A DNA stretch of 42,474 nucleotides, taken from positions 1 through 42,474 of the forward strand of contig JAKSPU010000009.1 of the NCBI GenBank assembly GCA_024404505.1, given 5' to 3'. Source of the stretch: Clostridia bacterium. Lineage in GTDB: Bacteria; Bacillota; Clostridia; Oscillospirales; CAG-272. Position numbers and translations under genes: made by a program. The notes beneath the pieces are model-generated. The model was not told the origin of the DNA. It did no database searches and was given only the letters and a program-made list of their open reading frames with translations. Each line of letters begins with the position of its first letter. The stretch's first letter is position 1. Shown here piece by piece: positions 11,301-19,217 of this stretch.

Positions 11301-11609
11301 GGAGTCATCTCCCCCTCCCGCTCCGGACTCATCGTGGATCTCCCGGAGGTGCTGGGCGCGGCGTCCGCCGGCCCCGAGCTTGCGTTCCTCCCCGACGTGG
11401 TGCGGAAAAGGAACGGACAGATCGAATGTAAGGCGCTCTGCTCCCTTGATCACATGAAGGAACTGGAGCCGCTCATCTGCGAATTGATCTCTGATATCAC
11501 GCGTTCCATCTTCAGCGGTCACGCGGAGCGGACACCCGGTCCCGACGCGTGCAGGTTCTGCACGTTGAACGAGACCTGCCCCATCGCGTGCCGCAGCAAA
11601 CCCTACTGA
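8316..11609 (+). CDS. addB: ATP-dependent helicase/deoxyribonuclease subunit B (AddB)
   Basis: The 1097-residue product is the B subunit of AddAB, which resects double-strand breaks until it meets a Chi site and thereby feeds RecA recombination. The start at 8316 has AAAGGAGG upstream and overlaps the previous stop. A Walker A motif GKPGTGKT (7-14) opens the protein. The C-terminal RecB-type nuclease shows GRADRVD followed by VVDYKSS. The iron-sulfur staple cysteines are recognisable as one in YARCPYSYF and three in CRFCTLNETC close to the C-terminus. It lies 16 bases upstream of addA, so the two subunits are coexpressed. Confidence 0.97.
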   Translation: MIRFLFGKPGTGKTHEVYEGIRREITGGKRRVFLIVPEQQVYSAEASFLSSLPPEAGQRFSVVSFSRLCDLVADKYGGRTACTLTKAAKSLLMWRNLRELRGLMEAFTAPDGDDTSLCRLMLDEANELAVNAIDPVVLEKAAERLDHDSPLYHKLRDISLAAASYDRLVREVCGDAPSDRMIRTAEKIRRHGFFRDASVWIDSFTSYTAEEYALLRPIFEQADSVTVTISAGSRDVDRLLFRSVRDTVVRLTRLCEDAGVSFEDVVLTDCRRTDSETLRYLEAHLWDFSLTPDRRKTPADLADGPIRLISAPNMYEEARAAALHIGELRARGIPYGEIAVVVRDTAEWRHVLDAALETAHVPFFLSERTGLSDKPAARLLLSALRCIRRGYLTGDVISLAKTGLCGVGLKDLDAFCDYLETWRISGRRMKEGPWSMNPDGYQTDRSSRGTAILTAANRVRDRIIPPLLRLEDALKSAESTEEQCRALYAYLTELSVSRQMSDNAKTLLSGGHAKEAGELVRLWSFIVQALADLSTCIPAEEGALTLDDLSAALSLLFDETDIGSVPGRHDCVTVGSASTVRLENVQAVLLLGLCEGEFPRSVTDQGLLSEQDKASLETLGIEFDARADKLTSEELLYVYRAVTKASGRVLLFTHEGTPDNTQKSPSIAYTRVRWLFPDLVPLKFREADLDVDVGDAPRYDPPADDVLKKSFVRSFMEEPLKLSHSSLQKYARCPYSYFGGHILKIREKAEARINNLSSGKFLHYVMENYLRESLAGGQTVRSLTDDELRTVTDRIMTDYIRFLGEDAETDGRVLHLFARLRTLALVLVTSVQRELEQGSFSVAGLEMDVGGHRASAPQPLRIKVELDGGDGQDDFSAPLPTFASALSGRADDGLFSLPLLRKKSIIVSMDGRADRVDYYRDGKTVYIRVVDYKSSERAFSEKKVFSEPDFQLLLYLFTLCAPANRRLFADENGMEPDSVLPAEVMYISPSVDTITGVISPSRSGLIVDLPEVLGAASAGPELAFLPDVVRKRNGQIECKALCSLDHMKELEPLICELISDITRSIFSGHAERTPGPDACRFCTLNETCPIACRSKPY

Positions 11610-11625
11610 GAAAGGAGACCGTCAA

Positions 11626-14600
11626 ATGGCAAGAGAATGGACTGACGCCCAAAAGGCCGCTATGGATACACGCGGACGCCTGCTGCTGGTCTCCGCCGCT
11701 GCCGGATCGGGTAAAACCGCTACCCTGACGGAGCGCATCATCCGGCGACTGACGGACAAGAACGACCCGTGCGAGCTGTCGCGGCTGCTGGTGGTCACGT
11801 TCACGCGTGCGGCGGCGGCCGAATTGAAGGCCCGCATATCCGACGCGCTGTCCGAGGCGATCGCTGCCGATCCCGGCAGCAGGCACCTGCAGAAGCAGCT
11901 GCTGGACATCAGCAGCGCCCAGATCTGCACCATCGACTCCTTCTGCATGGATGCCGTTTCCTCAAATTTTGCAAAGCTCGGTCTGCCCGCGAATTTCCGT
12001 ATCGCGGACAGCGCGGAGCTGACGCCGCTTTCCGACCGCGTTTTCGACGAGCTGATCGGAAAATTTTACGAAAAGTACGGACACCGCTCCGAAAAGGACG
12101 CGTCCCTGTTTTCCCTGCTGGACGACAATCCCTTTGCCGATCTGTGCGACGCGCTTTCCTCGGACCGCACCGACGAGGATCTGACGACAGTCCTGCGGGA
12201 TCTTTACAATAAGCTGCTCGACTATCCCGACGGGATCGGACGGCTGAAGCGGGAGGCGGACGCGCTGCGGGAACAGGCGGACGGTGAATTTCTGCGTTCG
12301 GATATCGGACGGGCTGCGGCAGGCTGGAAGGACCGTTTCTGTTCCTCCTGCACGTCCTTCTACCGGGAGGCGCTCGATCTGATCCGGCAGGATGAGGAGG
12401 CCTCGAAAGCCCTGCTGGACGCGTTCGAGGATGACGCGGGTTTCTACGAGAGACTTGCCGCTGCCGACTCTTTGGGAGAGATCCTTGAGTTGATCGGCAG
12501 CAAGCCGGCTACCAAGGTAAAATCCAAGAAGAACCTGTCTTCCGATTTTCTCACGATCGCGGACAAGCGCACCTTCTACAACGATTCGTTCAAGTCGTTC
12601 CCGAAGATTTTCCGCGACGGCGCGGACGAGCTGAGGCGCGATATGCTGCGAACCGCCCTGATGTGCGATATCCTGTACGAGTTCCTGACGGCGTACGACG
12701 AACGTATGGCTGCAGAAAAGCGTCAGCGCGGCATCTGCGATTTCACCGACAACAGACGGAATCTGCTCAAGCTGCTCCGCGATCAGGACGGGTCACCGTC
12801 CCCCTATGCCTTTGAGTTGCGCGCCCGATATGACGAGGTGTACATCGACGAGTATCAGGACGTGGACGAGGTGCAGGACACGATATTCAGCCTGATCGGC
12901 GGGGATCACCGCTTTATGGTCGGAGATATGAAGCAGAGCATCTACGGCTTCCGCGGCGCCGATCCCGGTATCTTTGCCTCCTACCGCCGTCGTCTTCCTC
13001 TGATGGATCCCAACCACAGGGAAACGCTCCCAGCTGATACCGGGAGCTGTATCTTCATGTCCGACAACTTCCGCTGCGACGAGCCGGTCATCCGGTTCAC
13101 CAACACCGTCTGCGGGCATCTGTTCCGTGCCTGCGCGGATACGATAGGCTACCGGGACGAGGACGAGCTGGGATTCGGTAAGCAGGTCCCGGACGGCACG
13201 GTCCCGCACAAGGTGCAGATCGACGTGCTGTACAAGGACAAGACGGACGACAAGGACGACGACGAGAAAAAGGACGCGAGCGGAAGATCCGCCGAAGAGA
13301 AGAAGGATTATCTCGAGGCCCTGCATATCGCCAATACGGTTGCTTCTCTGCTTTCACGCGGTGAAAAGCTCGACAACGGTGAACCGATCCGTCCGGAGGA
13401 TGTTGCTATCCTTTTGCGAAAGAATACCAACACCAAGACGGTCATTTCATTGTTGAATCAGCTCGGCATCCCTGCGGGCAGCGCGGAAATGGACGCGAAA
13501 TGGTCGGGATTCGACCTGCTGAACGGGCCGGATATGCGGTATCTTGTCAACCTTTTGCGCGTGTTCGACAATCCCGACTACGACGGTCCTCTTTCCGAGG
13601 TGCTGCGCGCGCCCTTCCCGGGCTTCAGCCTTGAGGATCTCATCTCCATCCGCGCCTGCGACGGCGGTTCTCTCTACGACGGTCTTCTCGCCTGTGCGGG
13701 GGGCGCGGGGGACGACGCTGAACGCACCGCCCGCTGTGCGGAGACGGTCGGATGGATCGAGGGCTACCGCCGGATGTGCATGACGCTGCCCGCGGACGCG
13801 ATCCTGCGCGCCATGCGGCAGGATACGCGCATCGCCGGGCGCCGGTCCAAGGCCTTCCTGTACCTGTACGACGCTGCGCGGACCAGCCGCACCGGCAGCT
13901 TCACGGGTATCTACGATTTCATGCGGTACTTTGAAAAGCGGATCGCGGACGGAAAAAGCGCCCTGTCCGAGGGAAAACAGAAGCGAGAAGGGTATGTCAA
14001 CGTGATGACCATCCACGCCTCGAAGGGCCTTGAATTCCCCGTCGTGTTCCTCGCGTTCGCCGGGACGTCCTTCCGGCTGTCCTCCGGCGATCTCAATTTC
14101 GATTCCTTCTCCGGGCTGACCATGAAGCTCTTTGACCGGGAAGCAGGTCAGAAGTACACGCCCTCCCTGCTGGATCATGGTCTGATCAGCAAGCACACGC
14201 AGGAAAAGGAGGACGAGATACGGCTGCTCTACGTCGCGCTGACGCGTGCGCGTGAGCGGTTGTACGTCACCGGCACGGTCGGCGAAAAAGTGCCGCTTCC
14301 CTTTGCTCCCGACGACAGATTTGCCGCGCTTGCCGCGTCGAACTACCTGTCGTGGATACTGTCCGTGCGGTCGATTCACCCGGAGCTTGCCGTTTGGGCG
14401 GACCTGAACCGCGTCCCGCTCTCGGCTGTCACGATGGGTGAGCCGCTGACCTCCCTGCCGGGGCGCACGGATCAGCCCGAGGAAGCCGGTACGGCTGCTT
14501 ACTACCGACGTCTTTTGCGGGAAGCGCCCGCGGTATCCGACAGCGAGGCGCTGCTCCGGAGCATCCCGACCAAGGTCCCCGCGTCTCGTATGTCGGATCG

Positions 14601-15342
14601 TCTGCTGGACGACTGCACCTTCCTCTCATCCGATCTTCTGTCGGGCGACGAAGGCAAGCTGCCGACGGAGGAGCTGGGCTTCGGTATCATCGACCCGCAG
14701 ACCTCGGAGAGCATCGACCGGGCGATCCGTCTGATGGAGTCGTCCGTCGGCAGTGATTTCGAGGCGCTCCTGCGGGAGAACAGCAAGCCGACGGCTGCCG
14801 AAAAGGGCACGGCCGCGCACGCCTTCCTGCAATTCTGCGATTACGCGAAGGTCCTTTCAGGCGGTGTTGAGGCCGAGATGCTCCGGCTGCTTGAGGAAGG
14901 CTATCTCAACGAGCGGACCGCAAAGATCGCCGACCGCAGAATGTTATCCGCGTTCTTTGACAGCCGTTTCTTCGGGCTGGTGAAGGGCGCCTCGTCCGTG
15001 CGGCGTGAGTTCCGCTTTGCCCGCTTCGTACCGCTGGTCTCTCTTACGGACAACGACGTGCTGAAGGCAGCCGTCGGAGATCGGACGCTGTACGTGCAGG
15101 GCTCCATCGACCTCCTTCTGACCATGCCGGACGACTCTGTAGTCCTCTGCGACTACAAAACTGACCGGATCACGAAGGAGGAGCGCGCCGATCCCTCCCT
15201 GCTTGCTTCGCGCATGACGGAGCGTCACGGCGGTCAGCTCCGGCAGTACGCCGAGGCGATCCGCGAGGTGTTCGGTCAGCGGCCTGCGCGGGTGTACATC
15301 TTCTCCCTGCCGCTCGGGGAGGCGGTGGAAATCGAGATATAA
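11626..15342 (+). CDS. addA: ATP-dependent helicase/nuclease subunit A (AddA)
   Basis: The 1238-residue product is the UvrD-type 3'-5' helicase and nuclease subunit of AddAB. Walker A is AAAGSGKT (24-31) after the Q-motif TDAQKAAM. Further helicase motifs are VVTFTRAAAAELKARI, VYIDEYQDVDEVQ, MVGDMKQSIYGFRGAD and LLYVALTRARERLYV. The C-terminal nuclease domain has VVLCDYKTD followed by LRQYAEAI. GAAAGGAG precedes the ATG. It is the last gene of the operon; hairpin repeats rather than a canonical terminator follow the stop. Confidence 0.98.
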   Translation: MAREWTDAQKAAMDTRGRLLLVSAAAGSGKTATLTERIIRRLTDKNDPCELSRLLVVTFTRAAAAELKARISDALSEAIAADPGSRHLQKQLLDISSAQICTIDSFCMDAVSSNFAKLGLPANFRIADSAELTPLSDRVFDELIGKFYEKYGHRSEKDASLFSLLDDNPFADLCDALSSDRTDEDLTTVLRDLYNKLLDYPDGIGRLKREADALREQADGEFLRSDIGRAAAGWKDRFCSSCTSFYREALDLIRQDEEASKALLDAFEDDAGFYERLAAADSLGEILELIGSKPATKVKSKKNLSSDFLTIADKRTFYNDSFKSFPKIFRDGADELRRDMLRTALMCDILYEFLTAYDERMAAEKRQRGICDFTDNRRNLLKLLRDQDGSPSPYAFELRARYDEVYIDEYQDVDEVQDTIFSLIGGDHRFMVGDMKQSIYGFRGADPGIFASYRRRLPLMDPNHRETLPADTGSCIFMSDNFRCDEPVIRFTNTVCGHLFRACADTIGYRDEDELGFGKQVPDGTVPHKVQIDVLYKDKTDDKDDDEKKDASGRSAEEKKDYLEALHIANTVASLLSRGEKLDNGEPIRPEDVAILLRKNTNTKTVISLLNQLGIPAGSAEMDAKWSGFDLLNGPDMRYLVNLLRVFDNPDYDGPLSEVLRAPFPGFSLEDLISIRACDGGSLYDGLLACAGGAGDDAERTARCAETVGWIEGYRRMCMTLPADAILRAMRQDTRIAGRRSKAFLYLYDAARTSRTGSFTGIYDFMRYFEKRIADGKSALSEGKQKREGYVNVMTIHASKGLEFPVVFLAFAGTSFRLSSGDLNFDSFSGLTMKLFDREAGQKYTPSLLDHGLISKHTQEKEDEIRLLYVALTRARERLYVTGTVGEKVPLPFAPDDRFAALAASNYLSWILSVRSIHPELAVWADLNRVPLSAVTMGEPLTSLPGRTDQPEEAGTAAYYRRLLREAPAVSDSEALLRSIPTKVPASRMSDRLLDDCTFLSSDLLSGDEGKLPTEELGFGIIDPQTSESIDRAIRLMESSVGSDFEALLRENSKPTAAEKGTAAHAFLQFCDYAKVLSGGVEAEMLRLLEEGYLNERTAKIADRRMLSAFFDSRFFGLVKGASSVRREFRFARFVPLVSLTDNDVLKAAVGDRTLYVQGSIDLLLTMPDDSVVLCDYKTDRITKEERADPSLLASRMTERHGGQLRQYAEAIREVFGQRPARVYIFSLPLGEAVEIEI

Positions 15343-15353
15343 CGCAAGTACGT

Positions 15354-15406
15354 GCGGGGCTCTGCCCCGCACCCCGCTTAAGCCCTTCTTGAAAGAAGGG
15401 CTTAAG
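15354..15406. repeat. Interspersed palindromic repeat, copy 1
   Basis: Two perfect hairpins follow each other: a GCGGGGC/GCCCCGC stem with loop TCT (15354-15370), then 14-bp arms 15377-15390 and 15393-15406 starting and ending in CTTAAG with only two bases between them. The same arrangement recurs at 34347-34423, and shorter forms at 29302 and 42424. There is no T tract, so it is not a classic terminator, though it follows the addA stop by 11 bases. Confidence 0.85.
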
Positions 15407-15491
15407 GCATCACCGCACAATGCACGGCTGTCGCCTTGACGGCACATCTCCTTGCATAAATTCCGTCATCATTGTGCGGTAATGCCTTAAG
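15401..15491. mobile_element. MITE-like element with 22-bp terminal inverted repeats
   Basis: The 22-base ends (15401-15422 and 15470-15491) are inverted copies with a single mismatch; they start with CTTAAG and include CACCGCACAATG. The 47-base interior holds no ORF. TTAA occurs at both ends (15402-15405, 15487-15490), like a TTAA target duplication. The left half of the element, from CTTAAG to CACGGCTG, recurs at 34394-34423 without a right end. A non-autonomous mobile element is the simplest reading; no transposase is nearby. Confidence 0.7.
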
Positions 15492-15595
15492 GATCCCCGG
15501 ATCTTTCAAAATGGTATTCCCCCGTCTGCCGGGCGGGGGGGGCAGGGGTCAAAAACTTTAACGGGGCTTCCGGCGCTAAATAAAATTAAATATTC
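15492..15595. other. Gene-free stretch after the MITE-like element
   Basis: These 104 bases hold a G-run (15533-15542 region) and an A/T-rich part before the next promoter. I see no ORF, RNA gene or terminator. Confidence 0.6.
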
Positions 15596-15624
15596 TTTAC
15601 AAAACGAATTATTCATGCTATAAT
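15596..15624 (+). promoter_or_regulatory. Promoter of the three-TM protein gene
   Basis: TTTACA (15596-15601), a 17-bp spacer, and TATAAT (15619-15624) preceded by TGC. It lies about 48 bases before the start codon. Confidence 0.8.
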
Positions 15625-15672
15625 CACTTATGGTTCAAGGCCTCAGAGCCCCGAAAAACACAGGAGGAAATC

Positions 15673-15999
15673 ATGTTGAAGCTGCAGAAGGTTACTCGCT
15701 TTATCCCATTTTTCGGTGCCGTTATCGGTATCATCTGCACTGTTATGTTTCTTTGCGTGAGCAGCAGACCGATCAAACAGAAAATAAAGCAGGCTCTGTG
15801 GATTTTCATGCCTTATTTTGTAATCGTCTGGATTTACAATATTGTGATCAAATACATTCTGTGTCAGAAAGTACATCTTATCAATGAGCAATCTTGTACA
15901 GCCATTGGTGTGATCTGCATACTGACAGCCGGTCTGGTACTTGGTTTTACGGCTTACGCCGTACAGAAAAAGGATGCGGAAAGGGATAGCTCCATATAA
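15673..15999 (+). CDS. Small three-TM membrane protein, unknown function
   Basis: The 108-residue product has three predicted membrane helices (about 9-30, 41-62, 76-97) and a short charged C-terminal tail. CACAGGAGG precedes the ATG. Base composition and codon use are clearly more A/T-rich than in the neighbouring genes, which suggests recent acquisition. It is a single-gene unit with its own promoter and a strong terminator, located directly next to the MITE-like element. I do not recognise the family. Confidence 0.75.
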   Translation: MLKLQKVTRFIPFFGAVIGIICTVMFLCVSSRPIKQKIKQALWIFMPYFVIVWIYNIVIKYILCQKVHLINEQSCTAIGVICILTAGLVLGFTAYAVQKKDAERDSSI

Positions 16000-16040
16000 G
16001 ATTCATGTTTGCTTTCCGTAAGCTGAGATTCGGATACCCG

Positions 16041-16078
16041 AAAAAGCGCCGTGTTCTTCAGAGAACACGGCGCTTTTT
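16041..16078. terminator. Bidirectional intrinsic terminator
   Basis: Perfect 17-bp arms (16041-16057 and 16062-16078) enclose loop TCAG, with five A at the left edge and five T at the right. It serves the three-TM gene on the plus strand and, reading the other way, the minus-strand gene ending at 16124. Confidence 0.92.
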
Positions 16079-16123
16079 GTTTGTGTTGTAAACTGTAATC
16101 TTTGATCTTTACTCTTCTAACTG

Positions 16124-16690
16124 TTATCCGAACTCCTCAAACGGGTCATTCGGATCGTAGACGCACTTATAGTCCGTCCTGCAGAACGAGCAGTGCGCCT
16201 CGGAGGACGCGTGACCGCACATGGGGCATATGTAATTGTGGTCCTTGACGGACGTGCGCGTCGGGTACTTTGTGCCGGCGGTATGGCGGATCTTTTCACC
16301 GACGGCAAAGTACGTCTCGTTGATCTCGTCGGTGTCGATCTTCAGCTTGATCTTTTCCCCGTCCGATTTCTCGATGAACCAGACGCACACGAGCCTGACG
16401 TGGGTATCCCGGGGATTGAGATTCTTGTTTGAGGCGTGCTTGATCTTTTTACCCGTCACGGTCCCCTCCCACGAGGTATCGCGGAATTGCCGGATGATCC
16501 CCGTTTTCAGGACGTACAGCAGGAACAGGAGGGCGGACAGTATCCAGATCACGATACGCTGCCAAAGGAGGCAGCGCGGGTAGGAGATGACGCACAGCGC
16601 GGTCAGTATCCCGAAGACCAGCACGATATGTATGATCTTTTTCGCCTTGTCAGCCTTCACCCGCTCGTCAAGCGGCTTGTATTCGTTCAT
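16124..16690 (-). CDS. Membrane protein with C-terminal zinc ribbon, unknown function
   Basis: The 188-residue product has a basic N-terminus, two membrane helices (about 18-37 and 43-61), a soluble beta-rich domain (about 73-145), and a C-terminal CxxC...CxxC zinc ribbon (Cys155, 158, 167, 170) followed by an acidic tail. AGAGG lies upstream of the ATG. It sits 64 bases downstream of the stomatin-like gene on the same strand with no true terminator between them, so it may be the third gene of that operon and a partner of the SPFH protein. That partnership is inference from position. Confidence 0.85.
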   Translation of the reverse strand: MNEYKPLDERVKADKAKKIIHIVLVFGILTALCVISYPRCLLWQRIVIWILSALLFLLYVLKTGIIRQFRDTSWEGTVTGKKIKHASNKNLNPRDTHVRLVCVWFIEKSDGEKIKLKIDTDEINETYFAVGEKIRHTAGTKYPTRTSVKDHNYICPMCGHASSEAHCSFCRTDYKCVYDPNDPFEEFG

Positions 16691-16706
16691 ATCTGCCTCT
16701 TTTCAG

Positions 16707-16742
16707 ACAGCCCGCCGGAGAACGCGGTCCTCGGCGGGCTGT
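16707..16742 (-). other. Hairpin between the stomatin-like and zinc-ribbon genes
   Basis: An 11-bp perfect stem (16707-16717 and 16732-16742) of high GC content. On the minus strand no T tract follows, so it is unlikely to terminate fully; it may attenuate or act as an RNA-processing site. Confidence 0.5.
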
Positions 16743-16754
16743 AAAGGATGGATC

Positions 16755-17762
16755 TTACTTTTCGATGGGCGTGGATTTGTCAGCGGCCTCACGGATGCCG
16801 GCGGCAAGGGATGCGAGTCCCTGCATATCGGAGGGGACGATGATCTTGGTGGACTGACCGTTGGCGATCTTCTCCCATGCCTCAAAGCTCTTGAGAGCGA
16901 TCACGGCCTGACCGGGGTTGGCTTCGTTGATCATCTTGATACCGGTAGCGGTAGCCTCCTGCACCTGACGGATAGCCTCAGCTTCACCCTCTGCCTCGCG
17001 GATCTTGGCCTCCTTGAGGGCCTCTGCCTTGAGGATCTGGGACTGCTTCTCGGCCTCAGCCTTGAGGATAGCGGCCTCCTTCTGGCCTTCTGCGACGAGG
17101 ATGGCGGAATTCTTTTCGCCTTCGGCGCGGAGGATGGCTTCGCGACGCTCGCGCTCTGCCTTCATCTGCTTCTCCATGGCGTCCTGGATCTCCTTGGGAG
17201 GGATGATGTTCTTCAACTCGACGCGGGTGACCTTGATACCCCAGGGGTCGGTCGCCTCATCGAGGATAGAGCGCATCTTGGTGTTGATGATATCGCGGGA
17301 GGTCAGCGTAGCGTCCAGCTCCAGCTCACCGATGATGTTACGGAGGGTGGTGGAGGTCAGGTTCTCGATAGCAGTCATGGGCGTGCTGTGGCCGTAGGTG
17401 TACAGACGGCAGTCGGTGATCTGGTAGAAGACGACGGTATCGATCTGCATACGGACGTTATCCTTGGTGATAACGGGCTGGGGCGGGAAGTCCGCGACTT
17501 GTTCCATTTTATTGATCTTCTTGGCGACGCGGGTGATGAACGGGACCTTCCAGTGCAGACCGGTATCCCATGTCTTGCTGTACTTGCCGAGCCGCTCGAT
17601 GACGAACGCCCAGCCCTGCGGGACGATGTGGAAGTTGCTGATGATCAGAATGGCTGCGAGAAGGAGGACGATACCGATGAAGATGAGCAGACCGGTCCCT
17701 TTTCCTCCGCCGTTTTCGCTGAGGGCCGCGAGCGCGAGCGCCTGTTGGATGATTTGTGTCAT
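16755..17762 (-). CDS. Stomatin/prohibitin-like SPFH protein (QmcA/slipin type)
   Basis: The 335-residue product has an N-terminal membrane helix (about 24-42), an SPFH domain (about 45-200, with IVPQGWAFVIERLGKY and VRMQIDTVVFYQITD), and a long Glu/Ala/Lys coiled coil (about 195-275) in which AILxAEG-like units repeat. A Gly/Ala-rich C-terminal segment follows. Such proteins form oligomeric rings in membrane microdomains and often regulate membrane proteases. GAAAGGAA precedes the ATG. The upstream nfeD-like gene is the classic partner of this slipin class, and the two form an operon from the promoter at 18346-18374. Confidence 0.95.
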   Translation of the reverse strand: MTQIIQQALALAALSENGGGKGTGLLIFIGIVLLLAAILIISNFHIVPQGWAFVIERLGKYSKTWDTGLHWKVPFITRVAKKINKMEQVADFPPQPVITKDNVRMQIDTVVFYQITDCRLYTYGHSTPMTAIENLTSTTLRNIIGELELDATLTSRDIINTKMRSILDEATDPWGIKVTRVELKNIIPPKEIQDAMEKQMKAERERREAILRAEGEKNSAILVAEGQKEAAILKAEAEKQSQILKAEALKEAKIREAEGEAEAIRQVQEATATGIKMINEANPGQAVIALKSFEAWEKIANGQSTKIIVPSDMQGLASLAAGIREAADKSTPIEK

Positions 17763-17803
17763 GGTAGATTCCTTTCCGGCAGATTGGCTGCCTCAAAATT
17801 TTA

Positions 17804-18313
17804 TCAATTGTTCTGCGCGGGGCGGCAGATCAGCTTGCTGCCGTTGATCTTAACGATCTCCACGCGGTCGCCCCTGACGGGCTTATCCTCGGCTGACTCG
17901 GTGCGGGCGGACCAGAGCTGTCCGTTGACCTTGACGGCGCCGGCCTCGCTGTCGTTGTCGATGTCCTCGACGACCAGCACCTCCGTGCCGATCAGCTGCT
18001 CTACGCCGGACTGCGGCTTGCCGACGTTCTTCTCGAGCGTCCGCCTGAGCAGCGTTTTGGAGAGGATGATGAGCGTCATCGAGATCACGGCGAAGGCGAT
18101 GATCTGGACGGTCAGGTTGAAGAAGAACGAGAGGATCATGGACACGAAGGCTGCGGGGGCAAACCAGATGGAAACGAGGTCCGACGTCACGCTTTCAACC
18201 ACGATCGAGAAGATCAGGACCGCGAGCCAGAACGCGGGATGGATGTAATTGACCTTGTCGATCAGCACCGACGCGGCGAGCTGCAAAGGCTGTCCGAAAA
18301 TCTGAAACCACAT
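17804..18313 (-). CDS. NfeD-like membrane protein
   Basis: The 169-residue product has three membrane helices between about residues 27 and 88 and a C-terminal OB-fold domain (about 104-165) with IGTEVLVVEDI and GDRVEIVKINGSKL, the layout of short NfeD proteins without the ClpP-like protease part. AGAAAGGAG precedes the ATG. It is followed 41 bases later by its usual partner, a stomatin-like SPFH protein; the OB domain of NfeD proteins is thought to contact SPFH oligomers. It is first in the operon. Confidence 0.93.
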   Translation of the reverse strand: MWFQIFGQPLQLAASVLIDKVNYIHPAFWLAVLIFSIVVESVTSDLVSIWFAPAAFVSMILSFFFNLTVQIIAFAVISMTLIILSKTLLRRTLEKNVGKPQSGVEQLIGTEVLVVEDIDNDSEAGAVKVNGQLWSARTESAEDKPVRGDRVEIVKINGSKLICRPAQNN

Positions 18314-18345
18314 ACAAGGGTACTCCTTTCTGATGTTCTGTCTTG

Positions 18346-18374
18346 ATTATAGCACACAATCAGGTGATTGTCAA
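18346..18374 (-). promoter_or_regulatory. Promoter of the nfeD-stomatin operon
   Basis: Perfect consensus on the minus strand: TTGACA (18369-18374), a 17-bp spacer, and TATAAT (18346-18351) with TGC before it. No SigW-like or other alternative-sigma motif was noticed, so basal expression should be strong. Confidence 0.9.
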
Positions 18375-18435
18375 TACCTTTTCGCAAAGTTTTTCAAGAG
18401 TTTTTATACCTTTATAATTGTTCGTGTGAATCGTA

Positions 18436-19092
18436 TCAGCTGATGCTGTTGATCAGCATCTTTCCGCCCTGCTCGACCACAATGATGACCTGCGTCCGGG
18501 ATTCCCGCTCACCGATATCGGTCCGGAAGGTGCCGTTGTTCTTGTTGATCTTATAGTCCACGCGGAATACGTAGGCGGTGTAGGAGTTCCCTTTTTCGGT
18601 GATGGTCTCGCCCGGCATCTTCATGATATGGATATCGTAAAGCTGCTGCATCGTGAACGGCTCGGATTCGGGGTTTCTCTTGCGGTACTCCTTGGTGAAC
18701 AGCGCGTCGTAGTCCTCATAGTCTCCCTTGATGATCAGCATGAGCATATCGTAGATGACGGCCGTTTCCTCGCCGAAGGCGTAACGGTTCTTCTCGTCCA
18801 TGACCTCGGTCACGCCGGTCATGCTGTTCTCGACCATGACCTGCCGGTTGAGGGACAGGTACTCCTTGTCCTTCATGATGTCGTAGTCAAAGTCCGGCTC
18901 CTCGAAGAAGGCCTGCGCGGGCGCGTATGTCTTTCGCTCCTGCGGATCATCTTCACTTCTGCCGCCGTCAAGCAGCTTAAGCAGCGGGATCGCGATGATG
19001 ATGAACACGATCATGGCTCCGAACACGATCAGGATATTCCGCTTCAGTTTCCGGGCGTTCCTCGTTTTCTCGTCAAGCTGCTCGTCATTCAT
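18436..19092 (-). CDS. Single-pass membrane protein, unknown function
   Basis: The 218-residue product has a charged cytoplasmic N-terminus (about 1-19, many Lys and Arg), one membrane helix (about 20-40) and a soluble, presumably extracellular domain. The start at 19092 is chosen because AAGGA precedes it and a promoter maps just upstream; an in-frame ATG at 19167 lies inside the -35 element and cannot be transcribed from this promoter. The outer domain is acidic with Tyr and Asp; no catalytic motif is apparent. I do not recognise a named family. It is monocistronic and divergent from the lepB operon. Confidence 0.8.
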   Translation of the reverse strand: MNDEQLDEKTRNARKLKRNILIVFGAMIVFIIIAIPLLKLLDGGRSEDDPQERKTYAPAQAFFEEPDFDYDIMKDKEYLSLNRQVMVENSMTGVTEVMDEKNRYAFGEETAVIYDMLMLIIKGDYEDYDALFTKEYRKRNPESEPFTMQQLYDIHIMKMPGETITEKGNSYTAYVFRVDYKINKNNGTFRTDIGERESRTQVIIVVEQGGKMLINSIS

Positions 19093-19138
19093 AGTACTAA
19101 TCTTCCTTTCCCGCCGTCGGGCGGATCTCTTCATAATA

Positions 19139-19167
19139 AGTATATCATATTTCGTTCCGCCGCGCAA
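19139..19167 (-). promoter_or_regulatory. Promoter of the single-pass membrane protein gene
   Basis: On the minus strand: TTGCGC (19162-19167), a 17-bp spacer, and TATACT (19139-19144) preceded by TGA. It resembles the divergent lepB promoter at 23 of 29 positions. Confidence 0.7.
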
Positions 19168-19217
19168 GGGATACGTTCATCTTTTTTATAAAATTTTCGT
19201 AAATTCGCGTTTAGCTC

